Shown: positions 25,001 through 39,698, counted from the first letter of the stretch. The stretch: 64,000 nt of DNA from Thunnus maccoyii (GCF_910596095.1 NC_056543.1:19855542-19919541), one strand, 5' to 3'. Notes: a model not told the origin generated them from the sequence alone. Translations and numbers: made by a program.

Positions 25001-28000
25001 TAATAGAGACTGCTAGGTCTAACTGTACTCAATGTTTACTGAACGTCTACTGAATCAGCGTTTCTCCTATAATTATAACAACCAGAACCCCCGCCAGGCC
25101 AAAAAATATTTTTTAATGCCAAAAATAACGCCAAATATTAATTAATTCGGAAATCAATAGCATTTGGGAGCCTCTGTGCAGCGCTGTTCTGAAACGTGAG
25201 TCAACCTCTCCCTCGTTACCTAGGAAACTATTGGTAGCATAACTCCGTTTAGGAATAGGGCATTGCGTAATATGTTTACGTAGCAAGTGGGAAAGAGCGA
25301 GCGGCAGGAAAGTGACGGTGAATGCGAGCGGAGCAGAGGAAAAGGTTAGCAGTAAGTTGTCAGTCTGGCAGTAAATGTACAGTACAGACTACAGCGTAAC
25401 AGTTATAAATGCTAAATGTCTTGTCTGTTGTTTCCCCAAGCGCTGGAAAAGTAAAGGGGGTTAGCTCCAACAGAGAAATGTGTGGCTGCTGACTTCACTA
25501 CCCCCCCGAGACTAATCGATTAGTTGAAGATTATGTATGATTTCAGTCGACCAACATTTTCTTTGGATGACTACAGCCCTAGTATGTTGTATGACTGTGT
25601 GTGTAGATAGGAGACATTCTCTTACCTCACTGGTGTTGCAGATGTCACCTAGCGTAGATCCACAGGCCTTGCCTGGGGTGGCATTCCACGGGATAATTCC
25701 TGTAGCCATGAAATTCAAAGTTTTCCAGTTATACATGACAAATTCATCATATCACATGAATCATGATCAAACGTAACAAGTACAATTCATTTGCTAGAGT
25801 CTACTGAGTAGATATCTGCTGAGTACAAAACACAAAAAATATTTTAGAAGTGAAATTTAAAAGGGTACTCCACCAATTTTACACATAAAGATCATTTTAC
25901 TCATAATGAGGAGTACTACTCAGCCTGTGAAAACTCTATAAAGTGTGAAGTCTGAGAAAATAATTAGGGCTACCTCTGCTTGGGCTTGGAAACTTCAAAT
26001 TTTAATGGAAAGCCTATGTTACAAACTGTGGCTGTAGAACATAGGCATTTACCAGCCAGGGAGGGTCTAATGAAAGATGCAATCGAGTTGCATTATGGGA
26101 AATGTAGGATCCAGTCCTTCAAGAGCGTGCTTTGGACTAAAAGTAAAGATATCTTGGCCCCTGTTGCATTGATTTCTCTCTTGCAAATCATCCAACTTAA
26201 AGAAAGTGCAATACTAAAAGCATGCAGTACTCCTTTAAATAACACAAAGCTATGAAAAAATCCCAGTCAACTTTTGTTGTTATTTCTTATCAGTACTGTT
26301 AAATTCTGCCTCTCTGATGCTAAAGATGGAGGTGAAAAATAGAACCTCATCTGTGCACAAATAAAAAATAAAATATGTATGTTCAGTCTGTTTCAAAGCT
26401 AAAGATGCCAAGCAGGACATATTCTTAGATCTCTCACCATACTGACGAACATCCACGCAGATGGACTCAATGTTGGTGAGGTTGGCCATGGGAGACCTCA
26501 TGGTGGCACAGGTGGACCACATATTGTAAAAGAGGAAGACTGGCACAGCAGAGAAGCCAAACACACCGAGCCAGGCCACACCCAGAATGTATGTGAGAAA
26601 CACAAACTGAAAACACAGAGATGGTACTATGTTAGAATAACTGGATAATCAAGAAACTAAATCAGTTGCATCATATCATCATAACATTAACTCCCCGTCA
26701 TCCTATTTGTCCTCTTGTACCGTATTCCTAATATCCTCATCTTTGTAAGTTTTTGATTTAGTTACATGATATGACACTATTTTTAAGCACTCTACTTTAT
26801 CTTACATAGAATATTAAAAAAAAAAAAAAAATCAAGTTTAACATGGCGGGGTGGTTGTTTTAACATACCATTCCACTGATGCAGCGTCCGCAGATGGTGG
26901 TCTTGAACTCACTGTGCAGTTCCTTGACGGCACTGGTTGTGTAGAAGCCCTCGGCAAGGAGAATGATCCCATACAGGAAGAAAAACGAAGCGATGCCATA
27001 GATGACATACTGCATCAGCTGTATTCTATTAAAGAGCAATGTCACACATAAGTTCAGTTGTGCCAGTTTTCAGTCTCTAACGTAACACCTGGAGAAACCC
27101 ACTATAAATGTCAGGTAATAGCATGATATACTGCTGTGGAAAATGACTTCTTACAATTATTCCATTTTTTTTTTTTTTTGCATGAAATTTTTAAAACATG
27201 AGCAACCTGGTCTGATTAATCATAAACAGATGGTCCTGATTGAGATAGTGGCCCAGCTCCCCTAAGAAGTGAGGAGAGACACTAAGCCCAAATGTGGAGA
27301 TAACAGGTGATACATGTCTCTGGAAATCATCCGCCGAGAGACAGACTGCCTCTGTAGACTTCTTAAATTCAACAGTGCACTCCAAGCCTACGCCAACATA
27401 AAACATATGTTCGGTCCTGTCTCTTGTCATTCCTCTTTTATTGCCTGGACTAATGGATGCACAGCAAAAAAAAGTCCATATTAGGACTGTTTTTCAGGAT
27501 AAGGTGAACATGGGAGACATTATAAGCTAAAAATAGCCTACATGAAGTCAACCTCATTAAAAGTGATAGTTTCCTTAAGTTTAGGCCTCTAAAGATCTCT
27601 CTTCAATGTGATGGTTATGTAAGAACCAGTGAGAATAATGTGTAATGGATCCTATTGTGACATCATGGACACAATATTTTGAACGATCCAGGATGTCATC
27701 GTTATCAGTTTGACCTGTTTTTCAGACACTGTAGTGCGTACATTAAGTATGAGGTCACTTACACATCAGTCAGCATGGCGTGATCACTGGTGACCTTGGA
27801 GAAGTGAGTTTCCAGGATGGTCACCGTGCCAGTGAGAGCCACATGGCCACACCCGCAGAAAAGGGCAACACCAGAGAAGCACAAGATGGTGGCCACCAGC
27901 GACGCATACGGCACCCCGCCTAAACATTTGATGCAGCACTCAAAGCAACCTGTGCACAAAAAAAACAACAAGAGAAAAATGTGTCAGTGATGAGTGTTAT

Positions 28001-31000
28001 TTATGAAACAGTGTTTTATACAAAATGTCAACACCAGCCCCTAGTCCCCCATCAGGGACTGTGATTCACTTGTAGGACGGGAAGTCATCTTCAAGAAATG
28101 AATATTCATATGACTAATCCATCCATTCCTCGAGCCTTTTCCAGCACATATCTGGCAAGAGGCTAACACCACCCAGGAGAAATCAACAGTCCATCACTGG
28201 GCCAATTTAATATATTTGTGACTAATAACGCCAAAGGGCGTTTTATTACTCATCGGGACTCAAAAGACTTAAATGCTTTTTCAGCTTTTTCAAAGACTTA
28301 TTGGTAATTTACAGATCAAAAGTCTCATACACACATGGCTACAGGAGACAAGTTTGTTCAAAGTAGGTTTCATAAAACCTGCCTGTGGTCTCGCTTGATG
28401 CAGCCTGCTTCATTTCAAGATTTCTGAAATGTAAAGCACCAGCAGAAAGAGTAGAACTTGCCATGAGCAGCTGCTGTTTTACAGTCCATACTGCCTTGAT
28501 GTTTCATCTGACAATTCATCACTACAATTAAAGGGTACTAATGGCCATCCACAGGTCAGAGCAATGGGCGTCTGCCATTCTGTAATGGAAATCAATGACG
28601 ACTCACAATGAGGGAAAGAAGTGACCCAGATGGGTCTGTCTCATCCGATGTGTTCTTATGCTTTGTGAAATGTAGTCAGTCACTACAATGCACTGTCTGT
28701 GGACACATGCAAACAAACCCCAGTGTGCTTTCAATCAGATCCACATGTGTCTGACAGGATGTTGTAGTCATACGACATCCTGGTCAATGCCTGTTTGTGT
28801 TTTAAAGCTCTCACGTCTCACCGCAACAAAAAATACTTAAAGCTGCTATAATCAATGTTTTTGATGATTAACAATGAATCAAATGACTGTACATGTGAAA
28901 GAGGTCGCTTGTACTGACAAATCTACACAGAATTATCACCCAACTGTGTAGTTCCTGTCAGCTCTACACAGCATTTTAGCATTTTTCGGTTCATTGTTTT
29001 GGTTTTACTATCTGCAACTTTAGTGTTTTACTTCCCACTTTCATCAGTGTCGCTTTCAGACACAGGAAGCATCTATTTTCAGCTAAAAGCTCTGACAAAC
29101 CCCACTGTACTCAACCTCCCCAGCACCAAATGGCGAACTAGCAAAGTTTGCTATTACGGCTGGGCCACACTGCCAGCATGAACCTCGGCAGTGCGTGTGC
29201 ATCGCTGAACTGCTGCCAGCTCTATCTTTCTACATAGAGTTTGGCTTTGATAATGGCCATCAATAATAGCATGTTTCATATCATTTACTTATACATTTTA
29301 TTTATATTTAGTTTAGACAGTAAAGGTTAAGAAGTGTGTGCGCAGTTGTTAAAAATAAATAAATAATATGTGAAGTGAAAGCGGCTTTCTTTCTAATGGG
29401 CATGGTGGGGTCTGGTTGGGGATATTTCTGTGTCAGTCACATACACTCCAATCCACAAAAATCCCTCCAGACAATATCAAGTTCCCCAAACAATCCACAC
29501 ACTCCGACAAAGAAATCTCCAAACTGTCAGGAGGGAAACTGAGAACAAATAAGGAAAATAACAACACCAAATCTCCGCCTGGAAGCAGGTGAAAAACAGG
29601 CAGGAGCCCCAGTTTGAACTAATATCACAGAAAGTGACAGGAGTTGAGAAAAGAAGCTCCATGTTTCACCAGCTCTCCGTACTGGAGTTCCCCCCAGTGA
29701 GGCTCCATGCCCCGGCATGCACCGCACAGGCCGACCCGCAGTGCTGACACTTCATGTCTGTGACATATTTTACATACATAGACATTGAAACCATAGTGAA
29801 AGGTGTAATGTTGCTGGTGTAATATCAATAAGACTGTCAACAGGTCATTTTCTCTGTCTATTTTTTTTGAGAACTGCACACATCACGCGGGGAAAAACAC
29901 GCGATGATCTAATGACGATGATCTATTAACATGGGCGCCGAAATGAAAAGCAAGAGGTTCCACAACACACACACGCTGCTCACACAGGCTGTGTGTCCCA
30001 GGCGTTAGTCAATGAACATAGTGGAGCAATTAGCAGCTAAGGAGCAAGAAATTTACTTCAGGAGAGCTAGAAGGAGAGTGAATATTGGACTTGCGTGTGT
30101 TAGGTGGACACAAACAAAACTTCAAATAAATGCTCCATATCTAAGAAACTGTTTGCTTATGTGTTTGCCATATCAGCTTGTTGCGTTGCCCCAAATTAGC
30201 TTAAAAAATAAATAAATGCAGATTTAAGAAGTCCTGTTGGAAATTAAACATGTTTGTATTGTTCCATTCAATTATTACATTAAACATTTGTTTAAGAAAG
30301 TAATTTCCTTGAATTTCCATACAATAGAAGAGGCTAACAAGTGATATACTGTATGATTTCATTAATCAGTCATTTTCAAAAGGATTTAGGAGTTTCTGCT
30401 ATTTATTTGTATTTAGTAGCAAGATGAAAAGCGAAGGAAACAGCAGGCAACATGAGCACATCTTGTGTTGAAGGAAGCGGACCAAGAACTATATTCTACT
30501 TGCTTGCCTCTTCCATGAGGCAAAGATCTTAAAAGTTCATCTGTGTTTGTCTTCTTTGCTGTGACAAAGGAAATTAAAACAGATATACTGCTGCCTGGAC
30601 AATGCTTTTGCAGTGAGACGCTTCATCCTGACTGTTTGTGTAGTACAGGGAGATAAAAACATTTTTGTCCAAGGGTGAGAATAGGAGTTGCCATGGCAGC
30701 ATGTTAACCACAACTCAATGAGTGCACCCACAGCAGAGTCACTAACTTCCATCACAGCCCACATTTCTCTGATGAGCATGTCGGGTGGGGGGGGGGGAGC
30801 TGGGAGTCGGAGCACGGAGCTCCACAGGATATTGAGCCCAGCTGCAAAGTAAATACAGTCCTTTTACAGGAAGCGCTGATCTTATAGTGGATGTCACTGT
30901 CTGATCCAGTAGCAGACTACATCTTGGCTATAAATCAACCAGCTCTCACAGTTAGAAGCTGTAGAAGACAGTCTCCCCAGCCACAAAACATAATTTCCTG

Positions 31001-34000
31001 GCAATGAAGCTCAACCTCCTGAAGAGAAGAAAAGTTTCCATATGAAAAGTGTGGTCACGGTTTATCTCTATTACCAAATCTCTTGTATTAACTGGGTACA
31101 AAGCGACAGAGGCAGTAACAACAGTCACACGAGTTTATTATGAATTCATTTGATCAATCAGTTGCCCAAATTATTAACTGTCCGTTTAATTTCAAACTCT
31201 GTTTCGAAATGCGTCACTATTCCCATTAGATCAACTGTTTAAAATCAGATAGCACGGCCATGGATGCCTGAGTCTTACTGGATCTGACACTGAGGAAAAA
31301 AAATGTCTCAACATGGATATTGTAGGGTTGTCTAAAGCTATAAAGAACAAAACTGTGGTACTACCACATCAGAGCAGTCTATACAGTATTTTAAAAATGC
31401 TTCAGATGCTTTGAAATATTACCCTGGCCATGTTACATCCCTCCCCTGGAGCCTGTCACGGAAAAGGTCAGGCTGACATGAGCGCATCTGCTTTGCTTGT
31501 CTAACTTGGTGCACTTAAGAGAGAAAACATACATTGTCTTTGAAAGCCACCAACCTGATCGATAAACCATCCGTTTGATTAGTGTCCATTCCACAGTAGT
31601 GGTTTGCTTTAGAAGCCATCTATCCATCCAGACTGAGAATGTTGGTTGAACGGCTGAATGCTACATATATTCACTACCGTGGCATGCAAACACAAAACCT
31701 TGAACACATAAAGTCGGCACATGAACAAAGACATCTCCCTCTCTCAATGGTGAAACCTTATTGAGTGTTATGCTTAATAACACAATAAATCCATGGTATT
31801 TTCACAGCTGGACTATGTTTGCTGGTTAGGATAACGCTGTTCTGGCTGGCTGAAACATAACTGGCTCAAGGAAAGACCTACTGACGTGGTTAAACTATTA
31901 GCAATCTCAGAAGTACTACTCTGTTCACAAAGGGCCTCTGTGAAAGCTTTATTCTTGGTATTGGACATCTGAAGTGACTCAAAAAAAAAAAGAAACATCA
32001 AAGCCACTCTTAAGCAGTCCTGCGCAAAGTACCACGGGGACAGGAGTCTGCATTAAAGCAAAATCAGTCTCATTCAGTAGATGGATTGAAATCAGATGTG
32101 GGATTTTGGAGTAATTGTCTGCGAGATGTTATGTGCGTTCTTATTATTCAATCTATACATTAAATCTAGAAGGCCGCATGTATCAGAATCAGTTCTTGAC
32201 ACCAGATTTGGTTTTAATTTTCTTTCTTTTTGGAAGGAGAGCAGGTAGCTGCACTGTTGGGTTAAAGGAATAGCTTGCAATTTGGGAAATACACTTATTC
32301 ACTTGCTTGCTTAATACATTTTATCTTGTTTGTTTGATCTGAACAGAACCTGAAGTGTAAAAATGACAATTTGTGGTTTTACAGGGGGTTATGTCCTGGA
32401 CAATTTATTGGTCAGGTACAGTGACCTCTGGGAGTCTTTACTGTAAAATTATTTATCTTGAAACAAAAAAATCCTTTAAAACATAATTCCTTTACTGTGC
32501 ATTTATTCAAGAAGAAGTGTCTAGTTTAAAGGATTGCAATTAGGTAGGCTGATGGCTACCAAATTTCATCCAGGATGTTGTAATGTGTTTAAGAGTTTGA
32601 GAGAGAAAATAGATAGCCAGTATTGATAAACCTACGATGCAGCCAAGTACAGACTGTTTTCTCTTGAGTGCACTGTGTGGGATTTCATAGCTTACAGGAT
32701 ATTGCACTGCAGACTTTAGCTGAAACCCTCCTCCATGGGGGGATAGCAGTAGGAGCTGGTGACTCTCTAAACAACAAGCGTGTACTAAATGGATCCTGCT
32801 GGCTTGTTCGGACTGGAGCACCATAAATGAAAATCACGTTGGGCACCTCTCCCTCTGATGACTTTCACATGCTCCCAGTCCCTGACTAATACTCCTGGTT
32901 AGACCTCCAACCACTTCAATACTCTCCACTCTGCTACAGTACATGAATGAGGGGAGGAGAGGGCTGGGGGAGAGAGATATAAAGACAAACAGAGTGAGAG
33001 AGTGAAAGACAAGTTAGTGACTGTTTGTAATGACAATGTCAGGCCTTACAGCAGATTCTACATTTGCCACATCGGGATCACGAGGAGAGAAAGAGGAAAA
33101 AAAAAGACGCTTGTGTAAGAAAGAGTGTGTGTGTGTGTGTGTGTCTGCATGTGTGACATTGTGTGAAAGAGACAGAAAAAACAACAGAGACCGAGAGAGA
33201 GTCCAAGAAGCCCTGATACAAAGAGCCACTGTGTGCAGCCCTAGACTGTCCATCACACTGGACTCTCAGGGGCCATTCAGAACGGCAGTAAAGCACGGCC
33301 TCGCTTCTTCCGGCCCACAGGCTGGAGGCCCAGGACAAGCCCACTGCTGAGCTCCATCCTGTGTGCCCATCCAGCACTGCACACAGCCCGGCCACAAAGG
33401 GGCATAGCAGCCACTTCACACTCCAGGAGAATCCTGTTTGTCAGAGCATCTCAAATCATCTAATGTGTGAATGAGATGGCTCAGGGTGGCAGGCAAACTG
33501 GCAGTGTAGATGAGAGAGAATGGCAGACAGACAGACAGACAGAGGCACAACTAGAAAATAAGGGTGCATCTTCAGCCCCCGTGTCCTGTCACCACAGTTT
33601 GCTTGCACCCAGACTCATCATATACTAACCCCTGCAGCTGGCCCTGCTTCATCACCACCCTCCATCCCTCAATAATAGCCATAATGCAAACACAGCTTGT
33701 CGTCACCACAGAGCTGAAGTCTTCCAACAGCTGGAACCCTCAGGGGTAAGTATAAATACTTCTAAGTTTTCCCTCGATTCAGTACTTGCGCAGAGAAATG
33801 CCAAGTGGATGTGATCTAAAGGGCAGAAGACATTTTGGCAAACATCGTTTAATCTGATGTCCACACCAGACACAAACACACACACATGCCCACAAATCAC
33901 ATGCAAGACAAACATATACAAGCAGCACATAATCATATGTACAAAGAAAGTAAATATGTCATATACAAACAGACCCCCCACACACAAATAAACACACTTG

Positions 34001-37000
34001 GACACACGCAATTTGTGATGAATACATTGCAACTCTTCCATCTCATCCCTGAGCCCTGCAGGCTTCTATCTCCGTTAAAAACGCCATTCACTTCTAATCT
34101 AACATCTAGCCTCATTGCTAACAGATGTGCCTGTTTACAGCTAACGCTAAGTATTGTTGTTTGTTGCTCCGCGGGGGCAAGCTGCCAAAACACCATTTAT
34201 GAGAAACAGTCTTATTTTCCACACTCTCCACTTTGAGGTGAGCAATACTTAAGATTGCCATAATGGCTATAATGGCCATTCTCGAGGGACGAGAGAGGTC
34301 CAAGCCTGCAAATCCGTCAAAAGTAGTCTCACTGTTTACTTATCTAACAGGGGAAACTTGTACTCTGTCAGATAATGGCTGGTGACTGCAGCTCACCCAT
34401 GGCTGCATGTGAAAGGAGACTGAGGGAGGTGTGTGTATGTATTTATTGACAATAACAGGCAATGATGGCTCATAATTCTTTTATGTGTATATGAGGACAA
34501 GAAGAAGGCTAAATATATGAGCGTGGCTCATGTGATATGTCAAGTAAATGATGGGAGAGTACTAGTCAAGTTCAGTTTGTATAGAACAATATCATATACA
34601 ATGTCTAGATGGGATTTATATGCCCACAGGACCCCGACCAAGCTACTTTCTAAGACATGGATCAAAGTTTCTTGGTGGTCTTGGGGTTTATGGTGCCAAC
34701 CATATAATCATAACAACCCTTATTGCATGTTATTCTCCATCTTGCAGACATTCTCCCTCTTCCATCATTTCCTCAGCTCTTCACTGTCTACATAAAGGAA
34801 TAAAAATCTGAAAACTACTTAAAAAATATGTAAATATATAAGTAAAATACGTTGGGAAAAAAACTAGGGACAGATAATTAAGAGAGACCCCTGGGGGTGT
34901 AATAGGAGTGGCAGTTGGGAATTTACAACATAGGACAACAGGATTATAATAGGTCTTGTACTAATTTCCAATAAAAGAGGTCCAGAAAAATCAGTCCAGT
35001 AAGCCCTGAAACAGTACTTGGTTCACTTGACCCCTAGTTTAATAGTACCAAGTAGTAAAATACAACTAACTAGTGTGTACTGTTCCCCTTTGTAGTCTTG
35101 CCAACCAATAGCATTCTGTTTGAACTTTCCATTACAGTTTAGAAATAGACATGCAAATACAGAAAACCCAATTTCCAAGTAATACGGATCAGTTTTTTGG
35201 GGGGAAAAATACACACATTTTATCTCTCAGGGTATTTATGATGCATAAAGTGTAGTTGATCGATTTGCACAGTAACAGAAAATTAATTCTGATAATCTGT
35301 TAATCGTGGAACATTCATTGGTTCTGGAAACTCAAATATGAGAGTTTGATGCTTTTTTTTCCAATTTTTTATCATAACACTTTTTTTTTCTGTTGGCAAA
35401 ACAAAACTAATTTGAGAATATCAACTTGGGAAACTGTTTGGGGGATTTTTCACTTTTTAAAGCTTAAACAATCATTAAAAAAGATAAAAAATAATACTTA
35501 AATGCAGCCGTACCTACATGTGGTTGTTACCGTCAGTCAGGATTTCATCCAATAAATGATTTACCATCAACATTTTCAGTGGTGCAATAAATAATGAAGC
35601 ATTTTGTTGGAGCAGGTTCATGTCTGTCAGAAGTCTAATTCTGGAACATAACTCTTCAGATATACAACTTTTAGGAGTTTAAATATTAATAAATTACTGA
35701 AATGACCAATAAAACAAAAAAAAGGTTTCAAAGTTATGCCCTTTTTTTCAGAATATTCCATTATTAAATAACCTCTGAGAAAACTGCTTCTGTGAATGTC
35801 CAATTTTTAACCTGGAACAGGTGCACAGAGCCGATAGCAACAGAAAAAGCAAGGATTCCCGTTGATTCCCACAAGAAGGTGGTGAGCAAGTTAATGACAC
35901 TCTCTTTGTAGTTGGCGCAGTCCTCACGGCTGTCTGTTTGTGAGACTGTCTGTTTCATTTATCTTTGTCCTTGCAAGCCCCTCATCCACCTCATTAATCA
36001 ATAGCCCCCCTGAAAGAACAACTCAAACAAACCCTGGGGATTGATTGATCTACTGTTGATTCTACAATAGTCTCATTGTCCTTAAAAGTGACACTAGCAT
36101 GATGATGACCAGCGGCTACACAACATCCCTCATGCAGGAGTGTTGTCTGCTGAGAACACCCCACAGACATAACCTAATGAGATCATAAAACAAGCACAAG
36201 CAAAAACACACTTGAAGCTAGACACCGACAACAATTTTGCAGAGGCAGTGAGGCACAATCTCCAACTGGAACATCAACACTTATGTGCACACAACCGCTG
36301 AAACGGGGAGACTGTGCCGACATTTTAACGATTCATAGTCGCTGCCTAGCAAATTCTACCCAACTATTGTATGGAGTGAAACCAAGCAGGCTGGAGTAGG
36401 TTAAAGCCCCAGTAAACACAGCAGTGAAAAGAACTGAACTGGCTCTTTGTGAGTGCTCATTGGTACCTCTTTTGTCCTGCCTCTGGTCTTGGTTTTCTTC
36501 TGATGGAGTTTCCATGGTTGTTTTTCTTCCATCCAACAAAAATGCTTCCTTTCAGCAAATTCTCTCTTCCTCTCACCCCCTTACTCTCTCCTCTCTCGCT
36601 CCCTCTCTCCTTCCCGCACGTTTCTTCTCTCGCTCTCTCTCGCTCTCTCTCTCTCCTCCACCACTTTCGCTCTTTTCGTGTCACCCTGCCTCAAGAAGGC
36701 ACCCCTCCGCTGTGTATCACAGCTCCTTTCCAAGATGCAGAGGTCTGAGTTTATTGCACTACCCAGTTATACATCACTTGAAATCCAATTTCACAGGCAA
36801 AATGTTCATCTGTTCTGTCTGAACTGCCTGTTTTGGGATTCAGTTTAAGTCAAATTAATGACATAAATCGTCACCCATCCCCTGAACACACTCCTTCCTC
36901 TCAAGTGACCCTGTCTCTGAAACTGAAGTAGCACCATGAATAGCAATCCAGGCAAGCTGCCTGGTGAGAATGGGCTTGTTACATCAGAGAGGGGGTTGCG

Positions 37001-39638
37001 GGTGGGATAGTAGGGACCCTTACTTTAGTAGAATGAATGGGTGAAAAACATAGGCTGGGGCAGAAAGCATATAGACACACAGTCACCTTTCTCTATTTCC
37101 CATCTGACCGCAGTCCAAGAGAGAGAGAAGGGGGAAGGGGGTTTGTATGTCCTTGCTGTGGCGTTGTGATGGGGTGTTAGCCCTTCACCCTCTGATTTGC
37201 ACCATATGCCCTCTCCTCCTGCAGCATACATTAGCAACCTCTGACTGCTGTCTTCCCTCCATCTGGTGACTTCTAACTCACATAAAAAGAACACAGGAAA
37301 GAAAGGCAGATCTACATTTCCCAAACAGGGACACAAAAACGCCCTTTGGGGTGATACAAACAACAAAGGAAACAGCATTTGGAAATGGAAGAGCCAGAAA
37401 AAAGGGAGGGTAGAAACAAACCAAATTTAAGAGAGGGGTGTTGCTGAGAAGATGATACAGTGAAAAACAACCTGTTAAAACTAACAGAGACAGGGGACAG
37501 CCGATGGCGAGAGATGACCAGAGAAAGGGAGACAGGGAAGGAGATCTTGGCTGTGTTTGTTTGGCAACAGCAGGCCGAGGAGCCCCAGGGGCATGCTAAT
37601 GAGAGAAAGGCCTTTCAGTGACGGGGGGAGCCCTGCTGGAGCGGAGCTGGAGTGGGGTCTTCTCACGGATACCAGACCTCAGAGAGGAGGGGGATCAGCA
37701 GGGGAGGGGAGCCTCAGGGGTCAGGGAAGTGAACTTAGCAGGGATCCCACAACAACAAATGCTGCGCTAATCTTCAAGCTTTTTCATCGTCAGCCCTGTA
37801 AAACTCCAGGAGAACTGACATCATCCTTGTGAAGTTGGAGACTTCAGCCCATGTGCAGAAGTGGTGGTTGTTTGATCTCTCTATATGTTGAAATATTGCT
37901 GATTTAATAGATGTCATAGTTGTGATATCCAGTTTAAATCACACTAGGAGCTCGAGTGAAGCTTCAAAAAGGAGTGGACTTGGATATTTAACCACAAATG
38001 CCATTCCCTTAGTGCATAAAACCCAAATCAAAACAATCCACTGTTCCATCTGTAAACCTTCAAGAGTATATGGACAACAACAAGTTTATTGCACACATGT
38101 AAAAGGAAATTCAAAACATGTGATCAGAACTGGTCAAACTGTGTTTTTGGACTAACTTTGATGTATTCTAGATTCTAGTATGAGCGAAACACATGCTTTT
38201 GATTGGAAGTAATGACAAATGTACCCAGCTATTTTAGTAACCCTTTTGTTTTTGGCTTGGAGATCAAGCTAGCAGAAAATAGGAATCACGCAATTAATGT
38301 AAACATGAAATTACATTTTCATGTAACTAAATATAGCAGAATTCAAACATATGTTACTTCTGAGTGCAAATGAAGGCATCATAGATTGGTCACTTCGTCA
38401 AAATTGATGAAGTAAGGTTTCTAGACAAGAAAAAAGTCAAACAGCGACTTTGGTGAAAAAAGCTTGGTCAGACCAGTAAATGTAAACAGCTGTAGCTAAA
38501 GTCAAAAACAGAACATCTGCATGTATAGTAGGTAATCATATTAAATAAGGGCATTGTCACAATGTTCATGAACTCCCCCTAAAGGCAAATCGTGAATGAA
38601 ATCTAATCAGTGATTCTCCACCGTGGCCTTAATGCCTGTATCTTCCTCGGACATTTAAGCTCATCTATAGCATCAGATACACATGCATTTATGGTTTTGA
38701 CATTAAAATGAAGGCTAAAGCCCCCCATGACCTTGCACAGGATATGCAGGTATAGATAATCGATAAGTGGATGGATGTGTTGCAAATCGAACTGTTTCAA
38801 ATCAAACTTCCATATAGGATCTACTAATGTGGTTCTTGATGGATCCTCCTATACTAACAGCAGTCAGCAGACACAACATTACTCTCTCTACTCTGTAATA
38901 GGGGCTTGAGAGAATAGACATATATTATATTATAATAATATACTTATAAATAGATCTAAATATACAGTGTTAATAGGTTGTCAAACATAACTTTATGAGT
39001 GGTACATCATCATTAATTCATGCTATAGTGAATAACAGTATCGGTATCAGTAACAAGCTGCAATAATGCCTCATTCTGTACAGCTGCTGAGATGGGTTTG
39101 TCCCAGTGAGCAGCCTATTTCACATCACAAGTCATCATTTGATTCATTGTTAATATAATTTTGATTAGTGGAGCTTTAATGGCAATTTAATTACAAAGCC
39201 TTGATGTCAAATGGAACATAAAAGGGTTCCTTTCATGACCACAATATTCTTAGATGCATAAAGCGCAAAAGGTTGATTAGACTCAGCTTTCCCAGAAGTA
39301 CTGTGACAGGCTGAGTGACTGTGGGAATAATCATGAGAACATAGGAGGCAAAGCCTGAGTGCTGCCTGCTCAGCTCCACTGTTGAGACAGCGCCACTCCC
39401 CTACTTGAGGACATAATCTGAATGATGATGAAGCTCATACAAATGGAGGGGTTTTCATTGTGGGTCAACCTTTCACGCTGTGAGACTGGGGGCCTGAATG
39501 CTCCTCAGTGTTCAGTCACCCGTGAAGACCTGCACCCTGCTTGGCTCACACCGAAGAAGGAGTTCTCAGGGAGAACTCCTTCCTCAGTATAGTGCTTGGG
39601 TCTGGGCCGAAGCACTATACGTACACATGTACACACAT

Positions 39639-39698
<60 letters not shown>

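Larger units (their letters stand above)
27950..36466 (-). other. gpm6b: gpm6b intron, 3' part (between exon 2 and the alternative first exon)
   Basis: Apart from the repeats listed (28120, 28841-30130, 32263, 35235), a GT run at 33127-33142 and GACA repeats at 33525-33543, no exon was recognised. A search by eye for the extra N-terminal exon of the longest mammalian M6B isoform found nothing convincing. Confidence 0.5.

Noticed and set aside
36424-36822. 132-residue plus-strand Ser/Leu-rich frame
   Set aside because: It runs through the CT-rich tract opposite the alternative gpm6b exon; low-complexity translation and no family match.
37557-37832. 91-residue plus-strand frame
   Set aside because: GC-rich block leaves frames open; no family resemblance, no splice context. 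Kept only as a possible regulatory block.
39120-39185. Conserved homeodomain-rich enhancer
   Set aside because: The AT-rich words match the terminus of repeat family R at 28841 and 44040-44100.
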